Part shown: positions 55,498 to 64,000 of the stretch, piece after piece
Layout of the letters: each line of letters starts with the position of its first letter
Position numbering within the stretch: the first letter of the stretch is position 1
Assembly: GCF_006363815.1 (NCBI RefSeq)
Contig: NZ_RRYT01000006.1
Location: forward strand, 62,216 to 126,215
Reading direction: 5' to 3'
DNA: 64,000 bases
Source: Thermomonospora catenispora
Lineage (GTDB): Bacteria; Actinomycetota; Actinomycetes; Streptosporangiales; Streptosporangiaceae
The notes under the pieces: generated by a model
The model's input: the letters and a program-made list of their open reading frames with translations, nothing else
The model's database searches: none
Told to the model about the DNA's origin: nothing
Made by a program: the position numbers and the translations under genes

Positions 55498-56832
55498 TCA
55501 GCCCCTGGTGTAGAGGAGGCCGAGTTTGTCGACCTCGTCGCCGGAGCGCCCGTGGAATCCGGCGAGCCGCCAGCCGGGCGGGGTGGTCCGGGTGACGCAG
55601 TCGCCGGTGTCGGTGCCGCCTTCCAGGGTCCGGCCCCGGTCGGTGGTGAAGCGGATGTGGAAGACGCGGGTGCGGCCGTTCTTTTGTCCTCGGCAGAGCC
55701 GGACGGACGTGATGCGCTCATCCGGTTCCAGAGTGAGGCTCCGGGCGGTGCCGCCGGTGCCGCCGTGGGTGAAGGCGGTCCCGTCGGCGAGGATGAGGCC
55801 CACCTGGTCGACCCGGGCGCCGGCGCGCAGCAGGATCGTGGCGGGGCGGGCGCCTGCGGGGATGCGGTCGATGTCGGTGAACGGGATGCCGTGCGGGCCG
55901 CCGAACTGGTCGCCGGCCCGGAAGTCGGGGTTGCGGGTCCAGGTGAAGTCGGCGGCGATGGGGAAATGGTCGGACAGCCTGACGCCGTCGTCGTCGCGGA
56001 AGTCGGCGTCGAGGTTGGCGTAGCGGACGGCGTCGAGCGTCAGCAGCCGGCTGCCCCGGTACAGGATCTTGTCGACGACCTCGCACTCGATGCCGGGGTC
56101 GGTCTCCGGGCAGGTGAGGGCGGGGTCGCCCGGCGCGGGGGCGGCGCCGCCGCGGGCGAGCCGCACCCATGCGTCGGTGAGCCCGTTGTCGGCGGCGAAC
56201 TGGGCGATGCGGTCGCCGGGGCGGGTGTAGCGGGTGTTGGTGTCGCCCATGACCAGCACGGCGCTCCCCGCCGAGTGAGTGCGGATGTAGGCGGTCAGCT
56301 GGGCGAGGTTGGCCCGGCGGGCGGCCTCGTCGCCCGGGGTGGATCCGGCGTCGGCGTGCAGGTTGTAGACGTCCAGGTAGATCCCTTCGGCGAGCCGGAC
56401 GCGGTGGAAGGTGAAGCCCTTGGGGGTCAGGCAGTCGCCGGAGCCGATGAAGCAGTTCTTCCAGGTGACCCGGTCCAGATCGCTGTAGGGCTGGTGGGAC
56501 AGGCTGTTGAGCCCGCTGCCGATGCCCGCGCCGCCGCTGGTCGGCGTCCGGTACGCGTGGTCGTCGGCGGCGTACAGGTAGGCGTGGTAGTTGAAGTCCT
56601 CCTGGACGTTGACGATGTCGAACGGGCCGAGGCGCCGGCCGATGGCCGTGGTGGCGGGGGCGCGGGGCGTCGGCGCGCTCGAGAGGCCGTCGGGGAGGCC
56701 GGCGATGTTGTAGGTGAGCGCGCGGAAGGAGCCGGAGGCGGGGGCGTCGGCGTGGGCGGCCGGGGAGGGGGCGAGGGCGGGAACGGCGGCGATCAGGGCG
56801 GCCAGGGCGAGCAGGCGGGGGCTCTGACGCAC
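55498..56832 (-). CDS. Secreted endonuclease/exonuclease/phosphatase-family protein with lectin-like tail
   Basis: 444 residues with a signal peptide (about 1-28, LLALAALIAAVPALAPSPAAHA). Residues about 35-300 form an EEP fold (DNase I/sphingomyelinase type): LTYNIAGLP, NVQEDFNYHAYL with the metal Glu, VYNLHADAG, VMGDTNTRY and SDHFPI with the catalytic His. The C-terminal 130 residues resemble a jacalin-like lectin domain (GPHGIPFTDID, VDQVGLILADG, HGRSGDEVDKLGLLY). It is probably an extracellular phosphodiesterase or sphingomyelinase-like enzyme. It is a single gene. Confidence 0.85.
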   Translation of the reverse strand: MRQSPRLLALAALIAAVPALAPSPAAHADAPASGSFRALTYNIAGLPDGLSSAPTPRAPATTAIGRRLGPFDIVNVQEDFNYHAYLYAADDHAYRTPTSGGAGIGSGLNSLSHQPYSDLDRVTWKNCFIGSGDCLTPKGFTFHRVRLAEGIYLDVYNLHADAGSTPGDEAARRANLAQLTAYIRTHSAGSAVLVMGDTNTRYTRPGDRIAQFAADNGLTDAWVRLARGGAAPAPGDPALTCPETDPGIECEVVDKILYRGSRLLTLDAVRYANLDADFRDDDGVRLSDHFPIAADFTWTRNPDFRAGDQFGGPHGIPFTDIDRIPAGARPATILLRAGARVDQVGLILADGTAFTHGGTGGTARSLTLEPDERITSVRLCRGQKNGRTRVFHIRFTTDRGRTLEGGTDTGDCVTRTTPPGWRLAGFHGRSGDEVDKLGLLYTRG

Positions 56833-57124
56833 GGAGGACTCCGATGCTCAAACGTGAGGATGACTCGGATACGGCCGCACGCTAACCCGGGCCCCGGACG
56901 GCGGCAAGACCCTCGGCGGCCCGCGCGGAGCACGACCGGAGGGGCGCCGGTCCGGCGGGTGCGGCGCCCGAGCGCGGGCTCGAGGAGGCGTCCGTCCGCC
57001 CGGCGGCGCCGAAACCCCGGTCGGATGACGATTCGCGCGGTTCGGCCGGCGGTTCCCAACCTTTTCGGGTCCGGGGTCGTCTCCCTGTGGCGAGAGTGCG
57101 ACACCGTCCAAGCGAGGGAGGCTC
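56833..57124. other. Divergent promoter region
   Basis: About 290 bases between the divergent phosphodiesterase and membrane-protein genes. Both promoters must lie here; none can be placed with certainty. Confidence 0.4.
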
Positions 57125-57697
57125 ATGCACAGGCGTGGTCTGCGGGAACTGGCCCGGCTCAATCTGATTCTCCTCATCGCAGCGCTCGTGCTCTTCGTCG
57201 GAGTGGGGCTCCCGACCGACAAGCCGATCGGTTGGGGCGCCGCCTACGTCTTCGGCGAACCCGCCTCGGTGACCTCGGTGGGCTCGTGTCGTTCCGAGAC
57301 CGTCATCAGCGGCGGCAGCGCGGGCAGGAGCATGGGGACGTGCGAGAGCGCCACGTGGACCGTGGACGGGAAGTCCCGCAGCGGAACCCTGCACGCGTTC
57401 GCCGACGAGATCGACGACTCGTCGGATGACCTGCGGTTCACCGGCGAGGCCAAGGCGCTGGGCGGCCATGCGTACGGCCGCCCGGAGAGCTGGATGATCG
57501 TCTTTCATCTGACGACGCTCGCCGCCGCCGTGATCGGCGCGCTGGCCCTGCTGGGATGCGGTGTGGCGGCGCTCTTCTCCGGGTGGCGCCGCAGGGCCGG
57601 CCTGTCCGCGACGTTCCACCGGCGGGTGTTCGGCGGCGAGCTCGGCGTCGTCGCGGTCGCCGCCGTGTCCTTCATCGCCCTGGCCCTGGCGGTGTGA
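57125..57697 (+). CDS. Membrane protein of unknown function
   Basis: 190 residues from ATG 57125 (GAGGGAGG upstream). One helix near the N-terminus (about 14-30) is followed by an extracellular part with three cysteines, and then two helices (about 121-150 and 173-190). No family recognised; the form is like small proteins with an outer beta domain. It converges with the alcohol dehydrogenase gene. Confidence 0.65.
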   Translation: MHRRGLRELARLNLILLIAALVLFVGVGLPTDKPIGWGAAYVFGEPASVTSVGSCRSETVISGGSAGRSMGTCESATWTVDGKSRSGTLHAFADEIDDSSDDLRFTGEAKALGGHAYGRPESWMIVFHLTTLAAAVIGALALLGCGVAALFSGWRRRAGLSATFHRRVFGGELGVVAVAAVSFIALALAV

Positions 57698-57764
57698 CGT
57701 CGACGGGGCCGGTGCCGGGCCGCGGTCCGGTCCTCGCCGGCTCGCGGCGGGCGGGCACGCCGAA

Positions 57765-57796
57765 GGCCGCCGTGTCACAACGGTGACACGGCGGCC
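57765..57796. terminator. Bidirectional hairpin terminator
   Basis: Perfect 14-bp stem GGCCGCCGTGTCAC, loop AACG, then the complement, between two convergent genes. Confidence 0.8.
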
Positions 57797-57872
57797 TCGA
57801 TCTTCCGGTACGCCTGCTCGTCCGCGGCCGGCGACGGCGGCGGGACGCTCCGCCCGGCGGCGGGACGGCCGC

Positions 57873-59018
57873 TCAGTATGTGATCAGGCCGCGGAGGTTC
57901 TTGCCGTCCAGCAGGTCCCGGTAGCCCTGGTTCACCTCGTCGAGGGTGTAGGTGTTGGTCACCAGCTCGTCCAGCTTGAGCCTGCCGTCGGTGTACAGGC
58001 GCAGCAGCCGGGGGATGTCGCGGCGGGGGTTGGCGTTGCCGAAGATGCAGCCGACCAGCTCCTTGCGCTGCATCGCCAGGTCGAACAGGTTGAGCTTGAC
58101 GTCCTCCTGGGAGATCGGCGCGACCGCGGTGACGACGCCGCGGCCGCCCTTGGCGACCATTCCCATCATCGGGGCGATGAGGTCGCCGGTGGCCACGCCC
58201 GTGGTGAGGATCGCCTTGTCGGCGTTGGCTCCCCAGGTCAGCTCCGCGACCAGGGCCGCGGCCTCTTCGATCGACGCCGCGGTGTGGGTGGCGCCGAAGA
58301 TCGCCGCCCGCTCCCGCTTCCAGTCGATCGGGTCGACGGCGATGACGTGCTGGGCGCCGGCCATGGCCGCGCCCTGCACGGCGTTCATTCCGATGCCGCC
58401 CAGGCCGATCACGACGACGGTCTCGCCCGGCCGGACGTCGGCGGCGTTGACGGCGGCGCCCCATCCGGTGGTGACGCCGCAGCCGACCAGGGCGGCCCGG
58501 TCCAGCGGAATGCCGTCGTCGATCTTCACGCAGGAGGCCTCGTTGACCACGGTGTAGGGCGCGAACGTGCCGAGCAGGCACATCAGTCCCAGGTCCCGGC
58601 CGTTCTTGGTGCGGTGCCGCGCCGTCATGTCGCTGATCTGACGGCCTCCCAGCAGGACGGCGCCGAGGTCGCACAGGTGCTGACGGCCCCTGGCGCACGA
58701 GGGACAGCGGCCGCAGGCCGGGATGAACGACAGGACGACGTGGTCGCCCTCCTTCAGCGTGGTGACGCCGGGACCGACCTCGACGACCTCGCCCGCGCCC
58801 TCGTGCCCGCCGATGATCGGGAACTGCTCCCACCCCATCAGCTTCGCGACCTCGGGGTCGAGCCGCATGTCCCCGGTGCGCAGGTGCTCGTCGGAGTGGC
58901 ACAGACCCGCCGCGGCGAGCTTGACCTTGACCTCTCCGGCCTTCGGATCGTCGAGCTCGATGTCCTCGACGCTCCAGTCGGTGTGGGGCTCCCACAGGAT
59001 TGCCGCTCGGGTCTGCAC
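57873..59018 (-). CDS. NDMA-dependent zinc alcohol dehydrogenase
   Basis: 381 residues of the class III-like MDR family in its actinobacterial, NDMA-linked form. Catalytic zinc: Cys in AAGLCHSDEH and His-Glu in GGHEG. Structural zinc: CGRCPSCARGRQHLC. Cofactor site: GLGGIG. Such enzymes keep NAD(H) tightly bound and pass electrons to mycofactocin or to N,N-dimethyl-4-nitrosoaniline. The start at GTG 59018 has GGAG seven bases upstream. No mycofactocin genes are visible. A palindromic operator lies 100 bp upstream. Confidence 0.9.
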   Translation of the reverse strand: MQTRAAILWEPHTDWSVEDIELDDPKAGEVKVKLAAAGLCHSDEHLRTGDMRLDPEVAKLMGWEQFPIIGGHEGAGEVVEVGPGVTTLKEGDHVVLSFIPACGRCPSCARGRQHLCDLGAVLLGGRQISDMTARHRTKNGRDLGLMCLLGTFAPYTVVNEASCVKIDDGIPLDRAALVGCGVTTGWGAAVNAADVRPGETVVVIGLGGIGMNAVQGAAMAGAQHVIAVDPIDWKRERAAIFGATHTAASIEEAAALVAELTWGANADKAILTTGVATGDLIAPMMGMVAKGGRGVVTAVAPISQEDVKLNLFDLAMQRKELVGCIFGNANPRRDIPRLLRLYTDGRLKLDELVTNTYTLDEVNQGYRDLLDGKNLRGLITY

Positions 59019-59119
59019 AGGCGTCTCCTCGGATCCGATCCGTCGTTGCGGTCGTGCGGGCACGGGATCGTGGCTGCGGTTCCCTCGGAACCGTGGGCCG
59101 ATACTTTATCGGATATCGA

Positions 59120-59136
59120 CTAGAATGTGATTCTAG
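59120..59136. promoter_or_regulatory. Palindromic operator upstream of the alcohol dehydrogenase
   Basis: CTAGAAT-GTG-ATTCTAG, a perfect 7-bp inverted repeat around a 3-base centre in an AT-rich patch, typical of a TetR-family site. No TetR gene lies adjacent. Confidence 0.6.
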
Positions 59137-59766
59137 TATAACGGTCGGCGACGAACCACCGAGGGAGGGGTGCGGTCGCGCCCCTCCCCCTCGCAAGGAG
59201 ATGCGAGGGACGCCCGGGGCTGCGCGGCGCCCATGAAGAGAGAAAGAAAGAGCAGGGCGCCCTGAGGCACCCCCGACCCCTGCGCCTCCGAGCCTCCCTC
59301 CCCGCCCCCGCCCTCGGTCGACGCCCGACAGCCGGCGCCGCCCCCCTGGCGCCGAGCGGATGCGGCAAGGCGCGGACGCCGAGGCGGCGCGACGGCCTCA
59401 GCCGGACGGCCCGGATCCTCGGGCGGCGACCGGGAGGACTGCGGGCCGGCCCCCGGCATCGCGCCCGACCGGCCGGCCGACCGTCGCCCGCCCCTCTCCC
59501 CCGTCGCCCGACCGGGCCGGCGCCGTCGGCGCACTCCGCCCGCCCCGCTCCGACGCTCCCACCGCCTTTCACCAGCGAATTCCCGAAATCCGGCCCCGCC
59601 TCTGCGCATACCGCGGACGGACGCCGGAATGAGATCGGCACATTCGATCCGGCGCGTCAACGGCAAAAAATGACAAAACGCTGAAACAAATCGGCTGCCC
59701 CTTGAATACGGAACTCCGATGTATAAGTGATTCCGTACCCTCCGATTCATCCCCCTTGGAGAGCCG
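59137..59766. other. Spacer between divergent genes
   Basis: About 630 bases. The left part is very GC-rich without a gene; the last 120 bases before the lipase are AT-richer (AAAAAATGACAAAACG region) and should hold its promoter. Confidence 0.4.
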
Positions 59767-60558
59767 ATGCGCGTTCCCCGCTGCGCGCTCACTGCCGTTT
59801 GCGCGCTCATCCTCGCCATCGCCCTGTCCGCCTTCGCCCCGCCCGCATCGGCGGCGACCGTCAATTACGTCGCTCTCGGCGACTCCTATGCGTCGGGCCT
59901 GGGAGCCGGAAGTTACGACTCTGCCAGCGGAAACTGCAAGCGCAGCAACAACGCCTATCCGAAATTGTGGGCGAACGCCAACTCCCCCACGACGTTCCGG
60001 TTCGTCGCCTGCGCCGGGGCCACCACCACGTCCGTCATGAACGACCAGCTCAGCGCGCTCAGCTCCAGCACCACGCTGGTCACCGTCACGGTCGGCGGCA
60101 ACGACGCCGGATTCTCGAGCGTCATGGAGACCTGCGTCCTGGGCTCCGACTCGACCTGCCTCAACGCCATCAACAATGCCAAGACCTTCATGCAGAACCA
60201 GCTGCCGGGCCGGCTCGACACGCTTTATCGGGCGATCCGGTCCAAGGCTCCCTCGGCGCGCGTGGTGGTGCTCGACTACCCCCGGCTCTACACGATCGTG
60301 AGCGGGTGCATCGGGCTGAGCAACACCAAGCGGACCGCGCTGAACAGCGCGGCGGATCTGCTGGACAGCGTCATCGCGAGCGCCGCCGGCCGGGCCGGCT
60401 TCACCCTCTCGGGCGTGCGGGACGAATTCAACGGGCATGAGCTGTGCAGCGGCGACGACTGGCTGAACGCCGTCACCATCCCGCTCAACCACTCCTACCA
60501 CCCGACCGCCCTCGGCCAGCGCCACGGATACTACGCCGCCCTCAACTCGGTGCTCTGA
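59767..60558 (+). CDS. Secreted SGNH/GDSL hydrolase (lipase/esterase)
   Basis: 263 residues with a signal peptide cleaved after about residue 29 (PPASA). Block I is YVALGDSYASG with nucleophile S40, then CAGATT, block III GGNDAGF, and the catalytic Asp/His region NHSYHPTALGQ. Six cysteines probably pair, as in the S. rimosus-type secreted lipases. GGAGAGCCG precedes the ATG. Confidence 0.92.
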   Translation: MRVPRCALTAVCALILAIALSAFAPPASAATVNYVALGDSYASGLGAGSYDSASGNCKRSNNAYPKLWANANSPTTFRFVACAGATTTSVMNDQLSALSSSTTLVTVTVGGNDAGFSSVMETCVLGSDSTCLNAINNAKTFMQNQLPGRLDTLYRAIRSKAPSARVVVLDYPRLYTIVSGCIGLSNTKRTALNSAADLLDSVIASAAGRAGFTLSGVRDEFNGHELCSGDDWLNAVTIPLNHSYHPTALGQRHGYYAALNSVL

Positions 60559-60899
60559 CCTCTACAGCGGCGATCGTTCCGCAAGCATTTCCCTTCCGGT
60601 GGGGGCGTCTGAGCGGCAGATGCCCCCACCGGGTCGCTTTATCGCATTCCGATGCCGATCCGGCCCGCTCCCGTCCCGGCCGAGACCGAGGCGCTCATCG
60701 GCGCGCCGCCGCCGGTCCGGGGGCCTCCCTCGCCCTTCGGGGGGCGGGCTCCGGCGCTCCGGAGACGAGGCCCTGCCGGCGTCGGCCCGTGCGCTCCTGC
60801 CCCCTCAGGCGATCACCGACGCCGGGCAGGGCTTCGCGGGCCGTCCCGGCCATGGCCGGGACGGCGCGGGCCCGGCGAGCGGGGCGGTAGGTTCGCGGC
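60559..60899. other. Spacer
   Basis: About 340 bases between two + strand genes, with no gene recognised. Confidence 0.4.
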
Positions 60900-61751
60900 A
60901 TGCGGCTTCATGTGGGGTGCGCGATGTGGACGCACGCGCCGTGGCGGGGGCGGTACCTCCCCCATCCCCTCCCGGCGGAGGAACGGCTGCGGGCCTATGC
61001 GAGCTGGTGCAACGCGGTGGAAGGGAACACGACGTTCTACGCCACCCCCGCGCGGAGCACGGTGGAGTCGTGGGCGGCGCAGACCGACCCGGGCTTCCGG
61101 TTCGTGCTGAAGCTGCCGAAGACGGTCACCCACGTGGCGCGGCTCGCCGACGCCGAGACCGAGCTCCGGGAGTTCCTGACGGCGATCGAACCGCTGGGGC
61201 CGCGGATCCACGCCCTGTGGGTGCAGCTGCCCGGGTCGTTCGGACCGGGGGACGTGGGCGCGCTGGCGGCCTTCCTGCAGCGGCTGCCGAAGTCCCACCG
61301 GTACGCCGTGGAGGTGCGGCACCGGGCCTTCTTCGAGGACGGACGCGCCGCACGGCTGCTGGAGCGGGCGCTGGGGCGGGTGGGGGCCGAGTGGATCCCC
61401 TTCGACACCACCGCGTTCTTCGCCGCCCCGCCGACCAGCGACGCCGAGCGGGACGCCTGGATGAAGAAACCGCGCATGCCGCGCCGGTCGGCCGCGCTCA
61501 CCGACCGGCCGATCGTCCGCTATCTGGGGCGGGACGACGTCGAGCGCACGGTCGAGGGCTGGCGGTTCTGGGTCGACACGGTGACCGGATGGCTGCGGGA
61601 GGGACGCTCGCCGACCGTGTTCGTCCACACGCCGGACAACGCCGAGGCGCTCGCCCTCGCCCGCCGCTTCCACGAGGAGGTGCGCGCCCGGATGCCGGAG
61701 GTGGAGCCGCTGCCGGAGCCGATCCCCGCCCAGCCGCCGACCCTGTTCTGA
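60900..61751 (+). CDS. DUF72 (YecE-like) protein
   Basis: 283 residues; a TIM-barrel-like DUF72 protein: HVGCAMWTHAPWRGRYLP, NAVEGNTTFYATPARSTVES, FRFVLKLPKTVTH, LWVQLPGSFGP, YAVEVRHRAFF and VFVHTPDN. The biochemical role of the family is unknown. It converges with the next gene at a short hairpin. Confidence 0.9.
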   Translation: MRLHVGCAMWTHAPWRGRYLPHPLPAEERLRAYASWCNAVEGNTTFYATPARSTVESWAAQTDPGFRFVLKLPKTVTHVARLADAETELREFLTAIEPLGPRIHALWVQLPGSFGPGDVGALAAFLQRLPKSHRYAVEVRHRAFFEDGRAARLLERALGRVGAEWIPFDTTAFFAAPPTSDAERDAWMKKPRMPRRSAALTDRPIVRYLGRDDVERTVEGWRFWVDTVTGWLREGRSPTVFVHTPDNAEALALARRFHEEVRARMPEVEPLPEPIPAQPPTLF

Positions 61752-61766
61752 CCTCGACGGCCCCGG

Positions 61767-61786
61767 GCGGCCGTCCTCACGGCCGC
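61767..61786. terminator. Hairpin between convergent genes
   Basis: GCGGCCGT-CCTC-ACGGCCGC, an 8-bp stem that includes the last bases of the - strand gene. Confidence 0.55.
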
Positions 61787-62496
61787 AGCATCCCCTCGAC
61801 GGCCACGAGCAGCTCCAGCAGCTCCTCCTCGTCGGCGCGCTCGAACGCGGCGGCGACGGCCTCGGCCGCCGGTCCTTCGACGAGCCAGGCCAGGGTCTGG
61901 TGGTAGGGGCCGTCGACGCGGTCCCAGAGGGCGTTGTGCAGGCGAGGACGCCCGTGCCGCCAGACCAGCTTCTCGGTGACGAAGTCGTGCAGGTGCCTGA
62001 TCGAGGCGCCGGTGTCGAGCCGTTCCCATGCGGCGAGGTAGGGGGCCAGGTCGTCGACGGCCTGGGCGATCGAGCTCAGCGCCGTCCCGGCGTCCGGGCG
62101 TGCCGGGAACTCCGCCAGGGTGCGGGCCCAGAACGCCTCCAGGAACGCGGTGATCGCCCGCTGCTCCGGCCAGTCCCGCCACCCGGCCAGGGCCAGTTTG
62201 CCGAAGACGATCTCCGGGTCGGGCCAGCCGAACGCGTCGTCGGCCGCCAGCTCCAGCAGCCGGGGCGCGAAGTAGCGGAACTCCGCCACATCTCCCCAGG
62301 TGGTGAGCGCGCGGAAGGCGTATGTGGCCAGCTCCTCGGCGGACAGTCGGCGCAGCGGCCGGGCCAGCAGCGGCGCGCCCGCGTCCGGCCCCACGCAGCA
62401 GGGGCATCCGGGCAGTTCGGCCGGGCGCGGCACCGACGCGAACGCCGCATACAGCTCTTCGACGGCCGCCTCCCAGTGCATCCGCCGATCGTCCAC
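61777..62496 (-). CDS. Conserved hypothetical helical protein
   Basis: 239 residues, almost entirely alpha-helical. A CPCC near residue 31, ARPLRRLSAEELATYAFRAL, and then WGDVAEFRYFAPRLLEL suggest a family of uncharacterised bacterial proteins. The start is GTG 62496, or ATG 62481. No function can be given. Confidence 0.7.
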   Translation of the reverse strand: MDDRRMHWEAAVEELYAAFASVPRPAELPGCPCCVGPDAGAPLLARPLRRLSAEELATYAFRALTTWGDVAEFRYFAPRLLELAADDAFGWPDPEIVFGKLALAGWRDWPEQRAITAFLEAFWARTLAEFPARPDAGTALSSIAQAVDDLAPYLAAWERLDTGASIRHLHDFVTEKLVWRHGRPRLHNALWDRVDGPYHQTLAWLVEGPAAEAVAAAFERADEEELLELLVAVEGMLRP

Positions 62497-62790
62497 CTCT
62501 CATCGTTCGAAAAGCCAGTTCTTTTCGGAAGGGCGCCCGGCCGATCCCCCGATCCACCCCCTCGACGCGAGGAGAACTCGATGGCGAGCCGGGTGCCCGG
62601 CGGGTCCGCTGCAGCTCGCCGGTCCGGCCCTCAGCCGGGCGCTCAGCGCCCACAAGTGACCTCTCCGTGCCCCCAAAAGCGGGCACGGGACGATCGGAGG
62701 GCGGACGCGCGGGGCACGACGGCCGGCGAGAGGCGGCCGCTCTCGCCGGCCGGGCCGGCCGGGGAGGTTCCTGCGCCGCGGTCGTCGGGG
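62497..62790. other. Spacer
   Basis: About 290 bases between two - strand genes; nothing recognised. Confidence 0.4.
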
Positions 62791-63537
62791 TCAGGCGGCG
62801 TAGTTGCGCAGGACGCGCAGGGCCGCGGCGGCGTGCGGGCCCTCGGCGCGCAGGGAGGTGTCCTCGGGACGCAGCCGACGGGCCCCGACCCGGCAGAACT
62901 CGCCCGCCGGACCGGTGATCACGCTCGGCGCGTCGGCGTCGCCGAACTCCCAGCGCTCCCCCGCCGGACCGGTCAGCACGCAGCGGACCGGGCCTCCCTC
63001 CTCTCCGGCCACCGCGAACGCGTACGGCAGGGTGCGCTGCGCCAGCCGGGCGATGTGCCACAGCCGCGCGGTGTCGGGGTAATCGACGCCGAGGGGACCG
63101 GTGACGTCCAGGGCGTGCGCCCAGTGTTCGGCGATGCGGGTGGCGGCCAGGGTGCGCGGCGACAACGGGACCGCCGCCCAGTGCAGGCGCGTTCCGGCGG
63201 GGCAGCCGCGCAGCGCCTCCAGCGCCGCCGCGGCGGACCTCCGCCAGCGCCGGAAGACCTCCTCCGGAGGCGCGCCGCGTTCTTCGGCGACCATGCGGTC
63301 CATCAACTCGTCCAGCGGAACGCCCTCCGGGCGGGCGAACTGCTCCCGGTCGCCGGTGACGCTGGCCACGACGAGCTCGTTGGTCTGCGCCAGATGCAGG
63401 ACCACGTCGCCGACCGTCCATCCGGGCGCGCCGGATGCGGCGTCCCACCGTTGAGGCGGTATCGCCGCGAGCACGGCCTCCAGGTGCGCGTGTTCGGCGG
63501 CCAGGTCGTCGAAGACGTCTCTCTCCTCGTGGATCAC
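62791..63537 (-). CDS. DinB-fold maleylpyruvate-isomerase-like protein (TIGR03084 type)
   Basis: 248 residues from GTG 63537. The N-terminal four-helix bundle has metal His residues at WTVGDVVLHLAQTNE and RIAEHWAHALDV plus an early LAAEHAHLEAVL. The C-terminus is a small alpha/beta domain (GPAGERWEFGDADA; GPAGEFCRVGARR). It belongs to the mycothiol-dependent isomerase/DinB group of actinobacteria. The substrate is unknown. Confidence 0.85.
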   Translation of the reverse strand: MIHEERDVFDDLAAEHAHLEAVLAAIPPQRWDAASGAPGWTVGDVVLHLAQTNELVVASVTGDREQFARPEGVPLDELMDRMVAEERGAPPEEVFRRWRRSAAAALEALRGCPAGTRLHWAAVPLSPRTLAATRIAEHWAHALDVTGPLGVDYPDTARLWHIARLAQRTLPYAFAVAGEEGGPVRCVLTGPAGERWEFGDADAPSVITGPAGEFCRVGARRLRPEDTSLRAEGPHAAAALRVLRNYAA

Positions 63538-63687
63538 CGTCCCACGGTACCGAACGGGATTCGGGAAATACAGGAGCGGCCGGCCGGATCCGGCCAGGCG
63601 GCATGAGGCGGCGTGCGAGGGCGGGCGGCCGCCGACGCCGTTCCGGCGCCCGAGGGCCGCCGAGGCGATGCCCCCGGCATGCACGAC

Positions 63688-63726
63688 GTCTCTCCGCACG
63701 GTCTCTCCGCACGGTCTCTCCGCACG
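63688..63726. repeat. Three perfect 13-bp direct repeats
   Basis: GTCTCTCCGCACG repeated three times without gaps, in the 220-bp gap between two - strand genes. Confidence 0.9.
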
Positions 63727-63760
63727 CGGCGTCGGGCCGCTCCCCCGGCCGGCGGCAGGG

Positions 63761-64000
63761 TCAGGACTGCAGGGCCCGGGCGGCGGGGGCGCCGCAGTGC
63801 CGGTGCAGCGCCGACTGGATCGCCGAGACCGATTGCGGGCTCTCCGCGGCCCAGGCGATGTAGGCGTCGGGGCGGACCAGGACGATGAGGCCGGTGGCGG
63901 CCCCGGCCTCGGCGATCTGGACGCGGTCGGACCAGGAGACGACCGCGGTCTGTCGAGGGCGCCCGCCGGGCGGCGTCACCAGCAGGAAACGGCCGTCGCG
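63761..64000 (-). CDS. C-terminal end of an FAD-dependent aromatic monooxygenase
   Basis: The frame is open to the window end; 79 residues are visible. The sequence (LLVTPPGGRPR, VVSWSDRVQIAE, LIVLVRPDAYIAWAAE) matches the thioredoxin-like C-terminal domain of the PheA/TfdB/RdmE class of aromatic hydroxylases. In these VRPDGYIAW is the last well-conserved motif. The catalytic FAD part lies beyond the window. Confidence 0.8.
   Translation of the reverse strand, partial: RDGRFLLVTPPGGRPRQTAVVSWSDRVQIAEAGAATGLIVLVRPDAYIAWAAESPQSVSAIQSALHRHCGAPAARALQS

Noticed and set aside
55552-57429. A 625-codon open frame on the + strand
   Set aside because: Antisense to the secreted phosphodiesterase-like gene and overlapping the next gene in another frame; Gly/Val repeats only.

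Overview
The window looks like chromosome from a high-GC, mycothiol-producing actinomycete, probably Streptosporangiales and close to Thermomonosporaceae (this placement is inference). Supporting signs are the very high GC, the XRE(Scr1-type)/DUF397/HATPase set, a conservon (cvnA-D) with two P450s, an NDMA-dependent alcohol dehydrogenase, and a DinB-fold (mycothiol-enzyme-like) protein. No rRNA, tRNA or CRISPR array was recognised.

Layout. (1) 0-4.4 kb: a cut regulator, a NUDIX hydrolase, an XRE/DUF397/HATPase trio and an EspR-like regulator; the two regulator promoters share an AACTTC palindrome. (2) 4.4-21 kb: a decayed integrated element and accessory cargo. It has a transfer/replication module (small protein, DUF2637 membrane protein, ArdC-primase fusion, hypothetical), an AT-rich HEPN gene, a broken IS5-type element, a broken tyrosine recombinase, a TRADD-N-associated membrane protein behind a perfect palindrome, and a pentapeptide-repeat membrane protein. 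A TetR-controlled SDR operon with a dead middle gene follows. Many genes here carry single-base shifts in homopolymers. (3) 21.4-35.5 kb: a defence-like island. It holds a B12/radical-SAM enzyme, a Ser/Thr kinase fused to a degenerate FtsK/SpoIIIE motor, a RelE-like/UvrD helicase, DrmB, a DrmA lacking its motif-I half, and a coiled-coil GTPase bracketed by 149-bp inverted repeats made from transposase relics. (4) 35.9-64 kb: ordinary chromosome, with RecD2, a winged-helix protein, the kynurenine operon (TDO, amidohydrolase, kynureninase), a STAS protein, the conservon, a DJ-1/PfpI-LysR pair, a secreted phosphodiesterase-like enzyme, NDMA-ADH, a GDSL lipase, a DUF72 protein, and the end of an FAD monooxygenase.

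How parts work together. The kynurenine genes overlap and should convert tryptophan to anthranilate, with the middle amidohydrolase the obvious candidate for the missing formamidase. The conservon genes all overlap, so sensor, roadblock, DUF742, GTPase and both P450s are probably made as one set. The strongest candidate for an undescribed system is the 24.5-33 kb block: a kinase-pseudomotor fusion beside a RelE-UvrD helicase and DrmAB. DrmAB is the core of DISARM, but no methylase, PLD nuclease or DrmD/E is present, and DrmA is truncated next to the repeat-flanked GTPase. The block may therefore be a variant system or one damaged by insertion.
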